Positions 1 to 6,100 of a stretch of DNA of 8,775 nucleotides are shown here, piece by piece. The stretch spans positions 1 to 8,775 of the forward strand of contig JAADHL010000094.1 in the NCBI GenBank assembly GCA_013151875.1, given 5' to 3'. How positions within the stretch are numbered: the first letter of the stretch is position 1; each line of letters begins with the position of its first letter. Under the pieces are notes generated by a model. That model saw only the letters and a program-made list of their open reading frames with translations, was not told the origin of the DNA and ran no database searches. A program made the translations under genes and the position numbers. The DNA is from Deltaproteobacteria bacterium. Lineage in GTDB: Bacteria; Myxococcota_A; UBA9042; DTJE01.

Positions 1-1804
1 GTGCATTCAGCAGCTTTCGACGGCCGGACACGACCTGATGAAGGACGGATTTTTAGCGGAACGCCGTGTTGACGAGGCCCCATGTCCGGAGATCGAGATC
101 AACCAGCTGGTCGAGATCCGCGACGTGACGGATCGCATCATGAAAGCCGTGAAGGGCATGAAGGGCCCCGCCCGCAACAGCGAAAGAAAGGCCGAGATGA
201 CCCGTATCGAGGAGGAATGCGCTGCGAAGGGAAAGTGGCGTTGCGACGTGGTGACGCTATACCATGGAGGACGCTATGACCTCTACCGTTATCGCAGGTA
301 CCAGGACGTGAGGCTGGTGTTCGCGCCCGAGTTTCAGGTCTCGTTTTTCGGCGGGGACCCGGACAACTTCACGTTTCCCAGATACGACCTCGACGTGTCG
401 TTCCTGAGGGTCTATGAAGACGGCAGACCCGCGAAAACCAGGCAGCATTTTCGGTTCAGCCCCAAGGGCGCGCACGAGGGCGAACTGGTGTTCGTTACGG
501 GACACCCGGGACGCACCATGCGCCTGTACACCTACGCCCAGTTGGAGTTTCTGAGGGATGTGCTTTTGCCAATGAAGATCAGGCTGCTCGCGGAAATCCG
601 CGGGATCCTGACCGAGTTCAGCCGCCGGGGCGCGGAGGCGGCACGGATCGCCCGCGGCGACCTGTTTTTCATAGAGAATTCGTTCAAGGCGTACAAGGGC
701 ATGTGGGATTCCCTCGTGGACCCCGTCCTGATGAAACTGAAAAAGGCCGACGAGCGGCGCATCCGGGCCAGGGTGGATGCGGATCCCAAACTGAAAGAGT
801 CGTATGGCGGGGCCTGGGACGCCATTGCCGCGGCCCAGAAGAAGTTCAGGTCCATCCTAAAACGTCATTACCTGCTGGAGGGCCGGGGGTCCGGTTTTTC
901 ACGCCTGTTCGCCATCGCCCGCACCCTGGTCAGGGCTCAGGTCGAGATGAAAAAGCCCGATGACAAGCGCCTTCGTGAATTTACTGAAGCGGGGCTGCCT
1001 ACCCTGAAACAGCGTCTCTTTTCCACCGCGCCGATATACCCGGCCCTGGAAGAGGTCGAAACCATCTTCTGGCTGACCAAGCTCAGGGAGTTTCTGGGAC
1101 CGGACGACCCCGTGGTCAGGAAGATTCTGGGCAGCCAGTCGCCTGCAAGCCTTGCCAAGGCCCTGGTATCGGGTTCGAAGCTGGCGGATGTGAGCCTGCG
1201 CAAGAGGCTGTGGAAGGACGGCGTCGGCGCGTCGAAGGACCCCATGATCCTGCTGGCCAGGCGTTTCGATCAGGAGGCGAGGGCTGTCAGAAAGCTGTAC
1301 GAGGACGACGTGGAGGCGGTCGAGACAAGAAACGCCGAACTGATAGCCAGGGCCAGGTTCGCCGTGGATGGGATGGGCGCGTATCCGGACGCGACATTTA
1401 CGTTGAGGCTGACCTGGGGGAGCGTGGAGGGATACGACGAGTTCGGTCGTCACGTGAACCCCGTGACCGTTCTGAGGGGTCTGTTCGAGCGGGCCACGGG
1501 GAGCTATCCCTACAAACTGCCGTCAAGATGGCTCGATGCGAAGGGTCGGCTCGACCTCGACACCCCGACGAATTTTGCGAGTTCCTGCGATATCGTGGGG
1601 GGCAACTCGGGAAGCCCGGTGATAAACCGGGACGGCGATGTGGTGGGACTGATCTTCGACGGCAACATCCAGTCACTGGGTGGCGCGTTCTGGTTCGACC
1701 CCAGGGTCAACCGGGCGGTTGCCGTAGAGACGCCTTTCATCCTGGAGGCATTGCGGAAGGTATACGACGCCCGATCTCTGGTGAAGGAACTGACGGGGGA
1801 CTAG
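1..1804 (+). CDS. S46 family serine dipeptidyl-peptidase (DPP7/DPP11-like), 5' partial
   Basis: This is an exported serine peptidase of family S46, which removes dipeptides from peptide N-termini in the periplasm or at the cell surface. The frame is open from base 2 (CIQQLSTAGHDLMKDGF...), typical of the stretch just after the catalytic-His motif (NHHC), so the signal peptide and catalytic His lie off the left edge. The ATG at 38 is internal. About 600 codons remain of a usual ~700. Other triad members are visible: the FGGDPDN...PRYDLD segment with probable catalytic Asp at 392-394, and GGNSGSP with nucleophile Ser at 1607-1609. Eighteen residues after the Ser is Gly (1661-1663, in GLIFDGN). 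P. gingivalis DPP11 has an Arg there that selects acidic P1 residues and DPP7 has Gly, so I infer DPP7-like preference for hydrophobic P1. Between Asp and Ser lies a long helical, charged domain, as in the family. The uridine kinase gene follows 3 bp after the TAG. Confidence 0.93.
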   Translation, partial: CIQQLSTAGHDLMKDGFLAERRVDEAPCPEIEINQLVEIRDVTDRIMKAVKGMKGPARNSERKAEMTRIEEECAAKGKWRCDVVTLYHGGRYDLYRYRRYQDVRLVFAPEFQVSFFGGDPDNFTFPRYDLDVSFLRVYEDGRPAKTRQHFRFSPKGAHEGELVFVTGHPGRTMRLYTYAQLEFLRDVLLPMKIRLLAEIRGILTEFSRRGAEAARIARGDLFFIENSFKAYKGMWDSLVDPVLMKLKKADERRIRARVDADPKLKESYGGAWDAIAAAQKKFRSILKRHYLLEGRGSGFSRLFAIARTLVRAQVEMKKPDDKRLREFTEAGLPTLKQRLFSTAPIYPALEEVETIFWLTKLREFLGPDDPVVRKILGSQSPASLAKALVSGSKLADVSLRKRLWKDGVGASKDPMILLARRFDQEARAVRKLYEDDVEAVETRNAELIARARFAVDGMGAYPDATFTLRLTWGSVEGYDEFGRHVNPVTVLRGLFERATGSYPYKLPSRWLDAKGRLDLDTPTNFASSCDIVGGNSGSPVINRDGDVVGLIFDGNIQSLGGAFWFDPRVNRAVAVETPFILEALRKVYDARSLVKELTGD

Positions 1805-1807
1805 ACA

Positions 1808-2431
1808 ATGGGCGGGGACATCGTCATTGGTCTGGCCGGCGGCACGGGATGCGGCAAGACCACCGTCGCCGACATGATCGCCCAGGAACTTGGGCCGGAC
1901 AACGTGGTCCTGGTGCGTCAGGACAGCTACTACGGCGATCTGGGGCACCTGCCGCTGAAAGAAAGGCGCAAGGTCAACTTTGACCACCCGAACGCCCTCG
2001 ATGTCGATCTGATGGCCAGTCATGTTCGCGACCTCAAGGCCGGCATGGCCGTTGACGTGCCTGTATATGATTTCACGACGCATACCCGCACCGACCGGAC
2101 CCGGCGCGTGGAGCCGAAAGGGGCGTTGATCGTCGAGGGCATCCTGGTGCTGGACCTCAAGGAAGTTCGCGATCTGATGGACGTGAAGATCTATATCGAC
2201 ACGGACGACGACATCCGCTTCATCCGCAGGTTGAGGCGCGACATCCTGGAGAGGGGCCGGGACCTGGATTCAGTGATCACGCAGTACCTTGAAACGGTTC
2301 GACCCATGCACCTGGAGTTCGTCGAGAGGAGCCGCCGCCACGCGGACTTCATCCTGCCCTGGCGCGATTTCAACCCCCGTGCGGTGGACATGGTCAGAAA
2401 CATGGTCCACGGTTTTGCAAAGAAGCGATGA
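1808..2431 (+). CDS. udk: Uridine kinase
   Basis: This 207-aa cytosolic enzyme should phosphorylate uridine (and probably cytidine) with ATP or GTP in pyrimidine salvage. The P-loop is at residues 11-18 (GGTGCGKT). QDSYY at 38-42 carries the Asp (D39) that serves as base in UCK-type kinases. NFDHPNALD follows in the nucleoside-binding region, then VEGILVL. A basic lid segment (RRLRRDILERGRD) lies in the second half, and the length matches bacterial Udk (about 205-215 aa). The ATG sits 3 bp after the peptidase stop, with a GGGGGA Shine-Dalgarno inside the end of that gene, so it is probably co-translated with it. A related P-loop enzyme such as phosphoribulokinase is unlikely given the DSYY and NFDHP signatures. 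The gene ends 74 bp before the convergent radical SAM gene. Confidence 0.93.
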   Translation: MGGDIVIGLAGGTGCGKTTVADMIAQELGPDNVVLVRQDSYYGDLGHLPLKERRKVNFDHPNALDVDLMASHVRDLKAGMAVDVPVYDFTTHTRTDRTRRVEPKGALIVEGILVLDLKEVRDLMDVKIYIDTDDDIRFIRRLRRDILERGRDLDSVITQYLETVRPMHLEFVERSRRHADFILPWRDFNPRAVDMVRNMVHGFAKKR

Positions 2432-2505
2432 TTGTTGTCTATACGCGGAAATCTGAAAATAACGCGTTTTCGGACACGCTTCGCGCGCCGCCATGTAACC
2501 TGTTT
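2432..2505. other. Short convergent intergenic spacer (udk / radical SAM)
   Basis: These 74 bp separate two converging genes. They hold a palindromic AACGCGTT at 2461-2468 and only a weak, 4-5 bp possible stem (GCGT at 2464 with ACGC at 2476). No stem followed by a T-tract is visible on either strand, so I see no convincing intrinsic terminator. Confidence 0.5.
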
Positions 2506-3378
2506 CTATAGCGCCCGCATCCACTCGGGTTTGAGGCATGAGTCGTCGCCGGTGGCAAGGACATGGTCGATCATGGCCAACAGGCGCTCCTTGTCCCGGG
2601 GGAGGTCGCCCTTGACTGGCAGATAGTTGGATGCGTGGTTTGCTGAAAAACGGGCATTGGTCACGTCGATACCGGCCAGTATGGTCCGCAGCTCGCGCAG
2701 CATGCCCATGGCGTCAGGCAGCTTGAACAGGCCCTTTTCAGCCTTGCGCGCAAGGGCCGTGCCGGGCACCAGCATGAGGGTGAGCAGGCCTATATAGTCG
2801 GGGTCCAGGATGGACAGGGCTTCGCCGGTTCCCTGGGCATGATCTTCGGTAAGTTCAGTGCCGCCGAGGCCCAGCAGAGCCATCACCGAGTACGTGACGC
2901 CGCTTTCCTTCATGATGCGCCCCGTGTCCGCCATCTGTTGCCTGGTGACGGGCTTTTTGACGCGCCTCAAGACCTCATCCGACCCGCTCTCGATCCCGTG
3001 GTAAACGATGCCGAGGCCCCTTTTCCGCAGTCGCCCCAACCCATCGACGCCCTTATCAAGTATGGCGCCGGAATCACCGTAAACGCCGACGCGTTCGACC
3101 CAGGGCAGGCGCTCGCGGATGCGGTCAAGCACCCTGGTCAGGAAGGGCAGGGGGGCGGCCAGGGCATCGCCGTCCAGCAAAAACGCCCGTTTGAACCTGT
3201 GGGTTGAGCGGGCCTCCTCGATGTCTTCGAAGATGCCGTCCATGTCCATCAGGCGGTACTTTTTGGTCAGGTACATCCCGCAGAAGGTGCAGCGGTTGTG
3301 CGAGCACCCCGCAGTCACGGGCAGAAGGAGGCTGTTCGCCTCGCTGGGGGGTCTGAATACGGGTTCGACGTAATGCAA
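2506..3378 (-). CDS. Radical SAM protein with CX4CX2C cluster motif, function unknown
   Basis: This 290-aa protein should bind a [4Fe-4S] cluster and cleave S-adenosylmethionine to make a 5'-deoxyadenosyl radical. Its substrate is unknown. The cluster Cys are C25, C30 and C33 (CSHNRCTFC), a CX4CX2C spacing rather than the usual CX3CX2C. A poorly characterised radical SAM group shares this CSHNxCxFC signature after an N-terminal EPxxRPPSEA segment, which is present here at residues 5-14. GIESGS at 128-133 is the usual mid-barrel SAM-contact motif. I see no SPASM or B12-binding extension. The start is TTG at 3376-3378, chosen because the conserved N-terminus begins there. It lies one base after the stop of the DUF2147 gene (TGA-C-TTG), with only a weak GTGGA as possible Shine-Dalgarno, which suggests translational coupling. 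Annotation as an HemN-like or elongator-like enzyme would not be justified. Confidence 0.88.
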   Translation of the reverse strand: MHYVEPVFRPPSEANSLLLPVTAGCSHNRCTFCGMYLTKKYRLMDMDGIFEDIEEARSTHRFKRAFLLDGDALAAPLPFLTRVLDRIRERLPWVERVGVYGDSGAILDKGVDGLGRLRKRGLGIVYHGIESGSDEVLRRVKKPVTRQQMADTGRIMKESGVTYSVMALLGLGGTELTEDHAQGTGEALSILDPDYIGLLTLMLVPGTALARKAEKGLFKLPDAMGMLRELRTILAGIDVTNARFSANHASNYLPVKGDLPRDKERLLAMIDHVLATGDDSCLKPEWMRAL

Positions 3379-3379
3379 G

Positions 3380-3862
3380 TCAGTCGTCCACTTTCAGCCA
3401 ATACTGGGTCCGCCCCAGCAGGGATATTCCGATATAGCCGCGGACCTTGAGCTTCTTTCCACCCTCCTGGACCTCGATGTAGCAGCGGTAGATCTTGCCG
3501 TTGTCCGGGTCCAGGATCTTGCCGCCGGACCACTCGTCGTCATCCCGGGAGAGGCCCCACATGATCGTCATGCCGATGATGCGTTTGTCTTTGCGAAAGC
3601 CCTCGCACTTGTCGCATTTGGGGTCCTGATCCTCGCTGGGGCCGCGGAACAGTCTGAGAATCTTTCCATACACCTTGCCGCCGCGCTCCCAGATCTCGAC
3701 GATGGACTTTGGCTTGCCCGTGTCGTCGTCGATGGTTTTCCATTTTCCCACCGGTGACAGGGCCTCGGCCCAGGCGGTCTGTGTACTGAACGCAATGGCC
3801 AGGATGACGATGGCGACCATGCGCACAGGCCGAAGCAACCGGACGGGGTGTGAAGTGTTCAT
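3380..3862 (-). CDS. Secreted DUF2147 family protein
   Basis: This is a 160-aa exported protein of the DUF2147 family, whose function is not established. The N-terminus has basic residues (R8, R11, R14), a hydrophobic core (residues 15-25) and AWA at 30-32, giving a predicted signal peptidase I cut before EA. The mature part has the family hallmarks in order: VGKWKTIDDDTGKPKSIVEIWE, GKVYGKI, a CDKC pair, RIIGMTIMWGL, GGKILDPDNGKIYRC, and the closing GISLLGRTQYW. It probably folds as a small beta-barrel-like periplasmic domain (inference). The ATG at 3862 has a good CAGGAG Shine-Dalgarno at 3870-3875, seven bases away. The same frame runs open much further upstream through the mscS region, but that extension has no signal or homology. 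The radical SAM gene follows one base downstream. A -10-like TATCAT on this strand at 3893-3898 lacks a good -35. Confidence 0.9.
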   Translation of the reverse strand: MNTSHPVRLLRPVRMVAIVILAIAFSTQTAWAEALSPVGKWKTIDDDTGKPKSIVEIWERGGKVYGKILRLFRGPSEDQDPKCDKCEGFRKDKRIIGMTIMWGLSRDDDEWSGGKILDPDNGKIYRCYIEVQEGGKKLKVRGYIGISLLGRTQYWLKVDD

Positions 3863-3936
3863 GGCTCGACTCCTGATGTTGCCCAATCGCGGATGATAGC
3901 ATGGACCGTATTCATGCAGCAGGTCGGCGGCCAAGG

Positions 3937-3962
3937 TCGATGCGAACTCATCGATGCGAACT
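3937..3962. repeat. Perfect 12-bp tandem direct repeat in divergent intergenic region
   Basis: TCGATGCGAACT occurs at 3937-3948 and again at 3951-3962, two bases apart (14-bp period). It lies between the divergent DUF2147 and mscS genes, upstream of both. Two half-sites at near-helical spacing could form an operator, but a simple local duplication is also possible. Confidence 0.7.
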
Positions 3963-4012
3963 GGTGGGCGCCGAAGGTCTGCGTTCAATGTCTGCGGCGA
4001 GGGCAGCGATGC

Positions 4013-4040
4013 TTGACACCGGGCCAACCGTGGGTAAGCT
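4013..4040 (+). promoter_or_regulatory. Putative sigma70-type promoter for mscS
   Basis: A perfect -35 hexamer TTGACA (4013-4018) is followed, after a 16-bp spacer, by TAAGCT (4035-4040), which keeps the first two and last bases of TATAAT. Transcription would begin near 4047 and give a leader of about 38 nt before the mscS ATG. The -10 is weak, so confidence is moderate. Confidence 0.45.
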
Positions 4041-4073
4041 GTCGAGGCATTGATCCCACTCATGGATGTCAAA

Positions 4074-4080
4074 AAGGAGG
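4074..4080 (+). promoter_or_regulatory. Shine-Dalgarno fixing the mscS start
   Basis: AAGGAGG ends four bases before the ATG at 4085. It is the strongest ribosome-binding site in the neighbourhood and rules out the longer in-frame start at 3893. Confidence 0.85.
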
Positions 4081-4084
4081 AAAG

Positions 4085-4894
4085 ATGGAAGCTGCCGTTG
4101 CAACCATCAAGACGATTGTGGCCGCTTACGCGCTCAAGGTCATCGGCGCCCTGTTGTTTCTGTTCGCCGCGTTCATGGTGGCGAATTGGGCAAGGCGCAT
4201 GGTCGAAAAAATGGCCAAAACGAAGGATCTGGACCTGACGGTTTCCAGGTTCCTGGCCAGCATGACGCGCTGGGCCATTCTGCTGCTGGCGTTCATCGCC
4301 ACCCTGGGCATCTTCGGTGTCGAGACCACGAGCTTCGCCGCCGCGCTCGCGGGCGCGGGCCTGGCGATCGGCCTTGCTTTCCAGGGCAGTCTGTCGAATC
4401 TGGCCTCGGGGATAATGCTGCTGGTCTTCCGTCCCTTCAAGGTTGGGGATGTGATCAGCGTCGGCGGCCAGACCGGGAAAGTGGACGCCATCAACCTGTT
4501 CACGACCACCATGGACACGCCGGACAATCGCAGGATCATCATCCCGAACGGCGGCATCTTCGGCTCGACCATCGAAAACCTGACGCACCATGACGTGCGC
4601 CGCGTGGACGTGGCGGTCGGCGTTGACTACACGGCGGACATGGACAAGACGCGCGAGGTCCTCGAACAGGCCGCACAGGCGGTTCCCGGCCGGCTGGAGG
4701 ATAACGGCTTCCAGGTCATCCTGCTGAGTCTTGGGGATTCGGCCCTTGACTGGCAGGTCCGGGTCTGGGCGAAGACCGAAGATTATTGGGACGTGCTGGA
4801 CGCGGCCACCCGCGAGGTCAAGAAGGCCCTGGATGCGGCCTCCATCGGCATTCCATTCCCCCAGATGGACGTGCATCTGGACAAGAACAACTGA
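4085..4894 (+). CDS. mscS: Small-conductance mechanosensitive channel, MscS family
   Basis: This 269-aa inner-membrane channel should open under membrane tension to release solutes during hypo-osmotic shock. It is close in size to E. coli MscS (286 aa) and has the minimal three-helix form. TM1 is about residues 12-34 and TM2 about 61-79. The pore helix TM3 starts near 83 with an Ala/Gly-rich face (AAALAGAGLAIGLAFQG). QGSLSNLASG at 100-109 matches the E. coli TM3a/TM3b hinge, followed by FRPFKVGD at 115-122 leading into the beta domain. NGGIFGSTIENLTHHDVRRVDV and the C-terminal PFPQMDVHL are also typical. The start is ATG 4085 behind an AAGGAGG; the frame is open upstream to 3893 but without family similarity. 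It is probably transcribed alone from the promoter at 4013-4040. The last codons contain a perfect inverted repeat. Confidence 0.95.
   Translation: MEAAVATIKTIVAAYALKVIGALLFLFAAFMVANWARRMVEKMAKTKDLDLTVSRFLASMTRWAILLLAFIATLGIFGVETTSFAAALAGAGLAIGLAFQGSLSNLASGIMLLVFRPFKVGDVISVGGQTGKVDAINLFTTTMDTPDNRRIIIPNGGIFGSTIENLTHHDVRRVDVAVGVDYTADMDKTREVLEQAAQAVPGRLEDNGFQVILLSLGDSALDWQVRVWAKTEDYWDVLDAATREVKKALDAASIGIPFPQMDVHLDKNN
4861..4880 (+). repeat. Perfect inverted repeat at the 3' end of mscS
   Basis: CCAGATG (4861-4867) and CATCTGG (4874-4880) form a 7-bp perfect stem with a 6-base loop, inside the last dozen codons (FPQMDVHLD). It could fold in the mRNA or be a by-product of the conserved protein sequence. 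Confidence 0.5.
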
Positions 4895-4900
4895 CCAATG

Positions 4901-4920
4901 CGCCCGGGTACGTCCCGGCG
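4901..4920 (+). terminator. GC-rich hairpin just after mscS, no T-tract
   Basis: CGCCCGGG (4901-4908) can pair with CCCGGCG (4914-4920), giving seven GC pairs with one bulged C and a 5-base loop, seven bases after the mscS TGA. No run of T follows, so it would be a weak intrinsic terminator at best. mRNA stabilisation or Rho-assisted termination are alternatives. Confidence 0.3.
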
Positions 4921-4980
4921 AGCGCAGGTGAATTCCATCCCGCCGACTTTCGGCCTGCCGCGAACGTCGTACTGAATCCC

Positions 4981-5000
4981 TGTTTAAACTTTTTTGAACA
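4981..5000. promoter_or_regulatory. AT-rich inverted repeat upstream of the 85-aa gene
   Basis: TGTTTAA (4981-4987) and TTGAACA (4994-5000) are complementary apart from one G-T wobble, around a 6-base ACTTTT centre. This is the most AT-rich patch in the window and lies 54 bp before the small gene. TTGAAC could serve as a -35, but no matching -10 stands out. It may be an operator or promoter element. Confidence 0.3.
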
Positions 5001-5043
5001 CTTTCGCCCATTCCGGCAACAAACATCATGAAGGTCAAACGAG

Positions 5044-5048
5044 GGAGG
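5044..5048 (+). promoter_or_regulatory. Shine-Dalgarno supporting the GTG start at 5054
   Basis: GGAGG within GAGGGAGGTG sits five bases before GTG 5054. It favours this start over the in-frame ATG at 4994, which has no Shine-Dalgarno, and over the internal ATG at 5084. Confidence 0.75.
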
Positions 5049-5053
5049 TGTCC

Positions 5054-5311
5054 GTGCGCAGGGAGAGGTCGAACCTGGGGTTGATGCCCGAGCTACGCCA
5101 GGCGCTGTTGGAGTACCATCGGGTCGAGCGCGAAGCCGACGGTCTGGATGATGGACTAGCGGGACAGGCCAAACTGGTAAGGGACCTGATGATGATCATC
5201 GAGTTCCACGTGGGCAGGTCGGGACTCATGGAAATACTGGACAACATCGGCGCGACAGGTATCGCGGTGCCCTTTGTCAAACGGGACCAGCCGGTGCGCG
5301 TCGTGTCGTGA
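5054..5311 (+). CDS. Hypothetical small protein, 85 aa
   Basis: I do not recognise this protein. It is cytosolic by appearance, with no signal or membrane segment. Residues 10-60 (LMPELRQALLEYHRVEREAD...) look like consecutive amphipathic helices, with a strongly hydrophobic patch LMMIIEFHV. A Gly-containing, beta-prone tail (NIGATGIAVPFVKRDQPVRVVS) follows. Evidence for coding is a strong GGAGG site five bases before a GTG start, consistently G/C-rich third codon positions, and tight packing against the next gene: it ends 9 bp before the stop of the convergent Cys-motif gene. The helical body would suit a small protein-interaction or regulatory factor, but that is a guess. It may have its own promoter in the 159-bp gap after mscS. 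Confidence 0.65.
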   Translation: MRRERSNLGLMPELRQALLEYHRVEREADGLDDGLAGQAKLVRDLMMIIEFHVGRSGLMEILDNIGATGIAVPFVKRDQPVRVVS

Positions 5312-5320
5312 GGCTGGCCT

Positions 5321-6046
5321 TCATCGGCCCCAATGCCTGAGGAACAGGGATTCCCAGTGGGCCAGCCGGTCCTCTTCCACCGACATGCGTGTGATCAGCG
5401 CCATGCTGTTCAGGATGGCCAGGGCGTTGATGTTGGCGTCGCCTTCGTGGGGAATGGCGTTGAGGCGTTGGCAGAAGCCGCTGTTGACCTCGGTGACGTC
5501 GTGATAGAAGTCAACCAGCCCTTCCAGGGTCCAGTCCGGCTGAAGCCCATGTTTGTTCAGGGCATACTGGGCGAACAGATACATCGAAACAGTGCGATAC
5601 ACCGTGTCCTGGGGGCTCGAAAAGGGCAGGTGGGTTTCCACCATCGGCCTCAGCCGGTCCAGCACGGGACAGCCGCTGGTTACCATGTAGATTCCGACCA
5701 TGGAACTCAGAAGGGTCTGCACGGTGGTACGTTTACGATACTGCCGATCCCCCGTGCTTACCGTAACATCCGCCTTCCAGTGCGAAACGAAGTCCTTGAA
5801 GAAATCCACCAGTTCGACCATGGATACCGCAACCGGGCAATGGGTATGAGAGGTTTCTTCCAGGGGGCAGACCCGGCATTTGCCGAACCCCAGGGTAGTC
5901 CATTCCGGCAGGTGTCCGCCCTTATGTGATGTCCGCAGTTCGAGCGTGTCAGGGTCGAGATCTATACGGAACCTGTGGGAACGGTCCTTTGAGAATTCGA
6001 TCAGGTATTCAAAGGAAATGCATCTTTCCATGTCCGCTTCAGCCAT
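5321..6046 (-). CDS. Cys-motif protein, DUF6901-like, function unknown
   Basis: This 241-aa soluble protein has no known function. It resembles a conserved family that I remember as DUF6901, found mainly in deltaproteobacteria; the name is from memory. The N-terminal ~50 residues look beta-rich (FEYLIEFSKDRSHRFRIDLDPDTLEL) and end in LPEWTTLGF. A CRVCPL motif follows (C57, C60), then HCPVA (C70) and SGCPVLDRLRPM (C126), with HLPF at 139-142 and a mostly helical C-terminal half. The clustered Cys/His could bind a metal or cluster (inference). The ATG at 6046 has a GAGG Shine-Dalgarno seven bases upstream; M6 at 6031 is an alternative start that better matches the family N-terminus (MERCISFEY). 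It is the last gene of the minus-strand group, 54 bp after the CMD-fold gene, and may or may not share its transcript. Confidence 0.75.
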   Translation of the reverse strand: MAEADMERCISFEYLIEFSKDRSHRFRIDLDPDTLELRTSHKGGHLPEWTTLGFGKCRVCPLEETSHTHCPVAVSMVELVDFFKDFVSHWKADVTVSTGDRQYRKRTTVQTLLSSMVGIYMVTSGCPVLDRLRPMVETHLPFSSPQDTVYRTVSMYLFAQYALNKHGLQPDWTLEGLVDFYHDVTEVNSGFCQRLNAIPHEGDANINALAILNSMALITRMSVEEDRLAHWESLFLRHWGR

Positions 6047-6100
6047 GTCGCTGCCTCGCCCAGGTTGTTCGGAAAGACTACCACACCGTTGAATCCGTTA

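Noticed and set aside
899..1453. 184-codon minus-strand frame inside the S46 gene
   Set aside because: Antisense to a strongly supported peptidase, with no recognisable domain.
1210..1983. 257-codon plus-strand frame overlapping the peptidase and udk
   Set aside because: Gly/Arg-rich out-of-frame shadow of two clear genes.
2432..2626. Small plus-strand frame directly after udk
   Set aside because: Runs antisense into the radical SAM gene, lacks a family match, and begins on a weak start at the udk stop.
3893..4084. In-frame 5' extension of mscS
   Set aside because: No Shine-Dalgarno, no MscS similarity, and it would span the likely promoter and direct repeat. ATG 4085 follows AAGGAGG.
3863..5038. 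Minus-strand open frame continuing upstream of the DUF2147 gene for about 390 codons
   Set aside because: It is antisense to mscS, and the composition (many H, R, Q, G) is typical of a shadow frame in GC-rich DNA. The true start at 3862 has a signal peptide and Shine-Dalgarno.
4994..5053. ATG at 4994 as start of the small gene
   Set aside because: No Shine-Dalgarno, and it lies inside the AT-rich inverted repeat. GTG 5054 has GGAGG at ideal spacing.
5333..5929. 198-codon plus-strand frame opposite the Cys-motif gene
   Set aside because: The minus-strand frame carries coherent family motifs; the plus frame has none.
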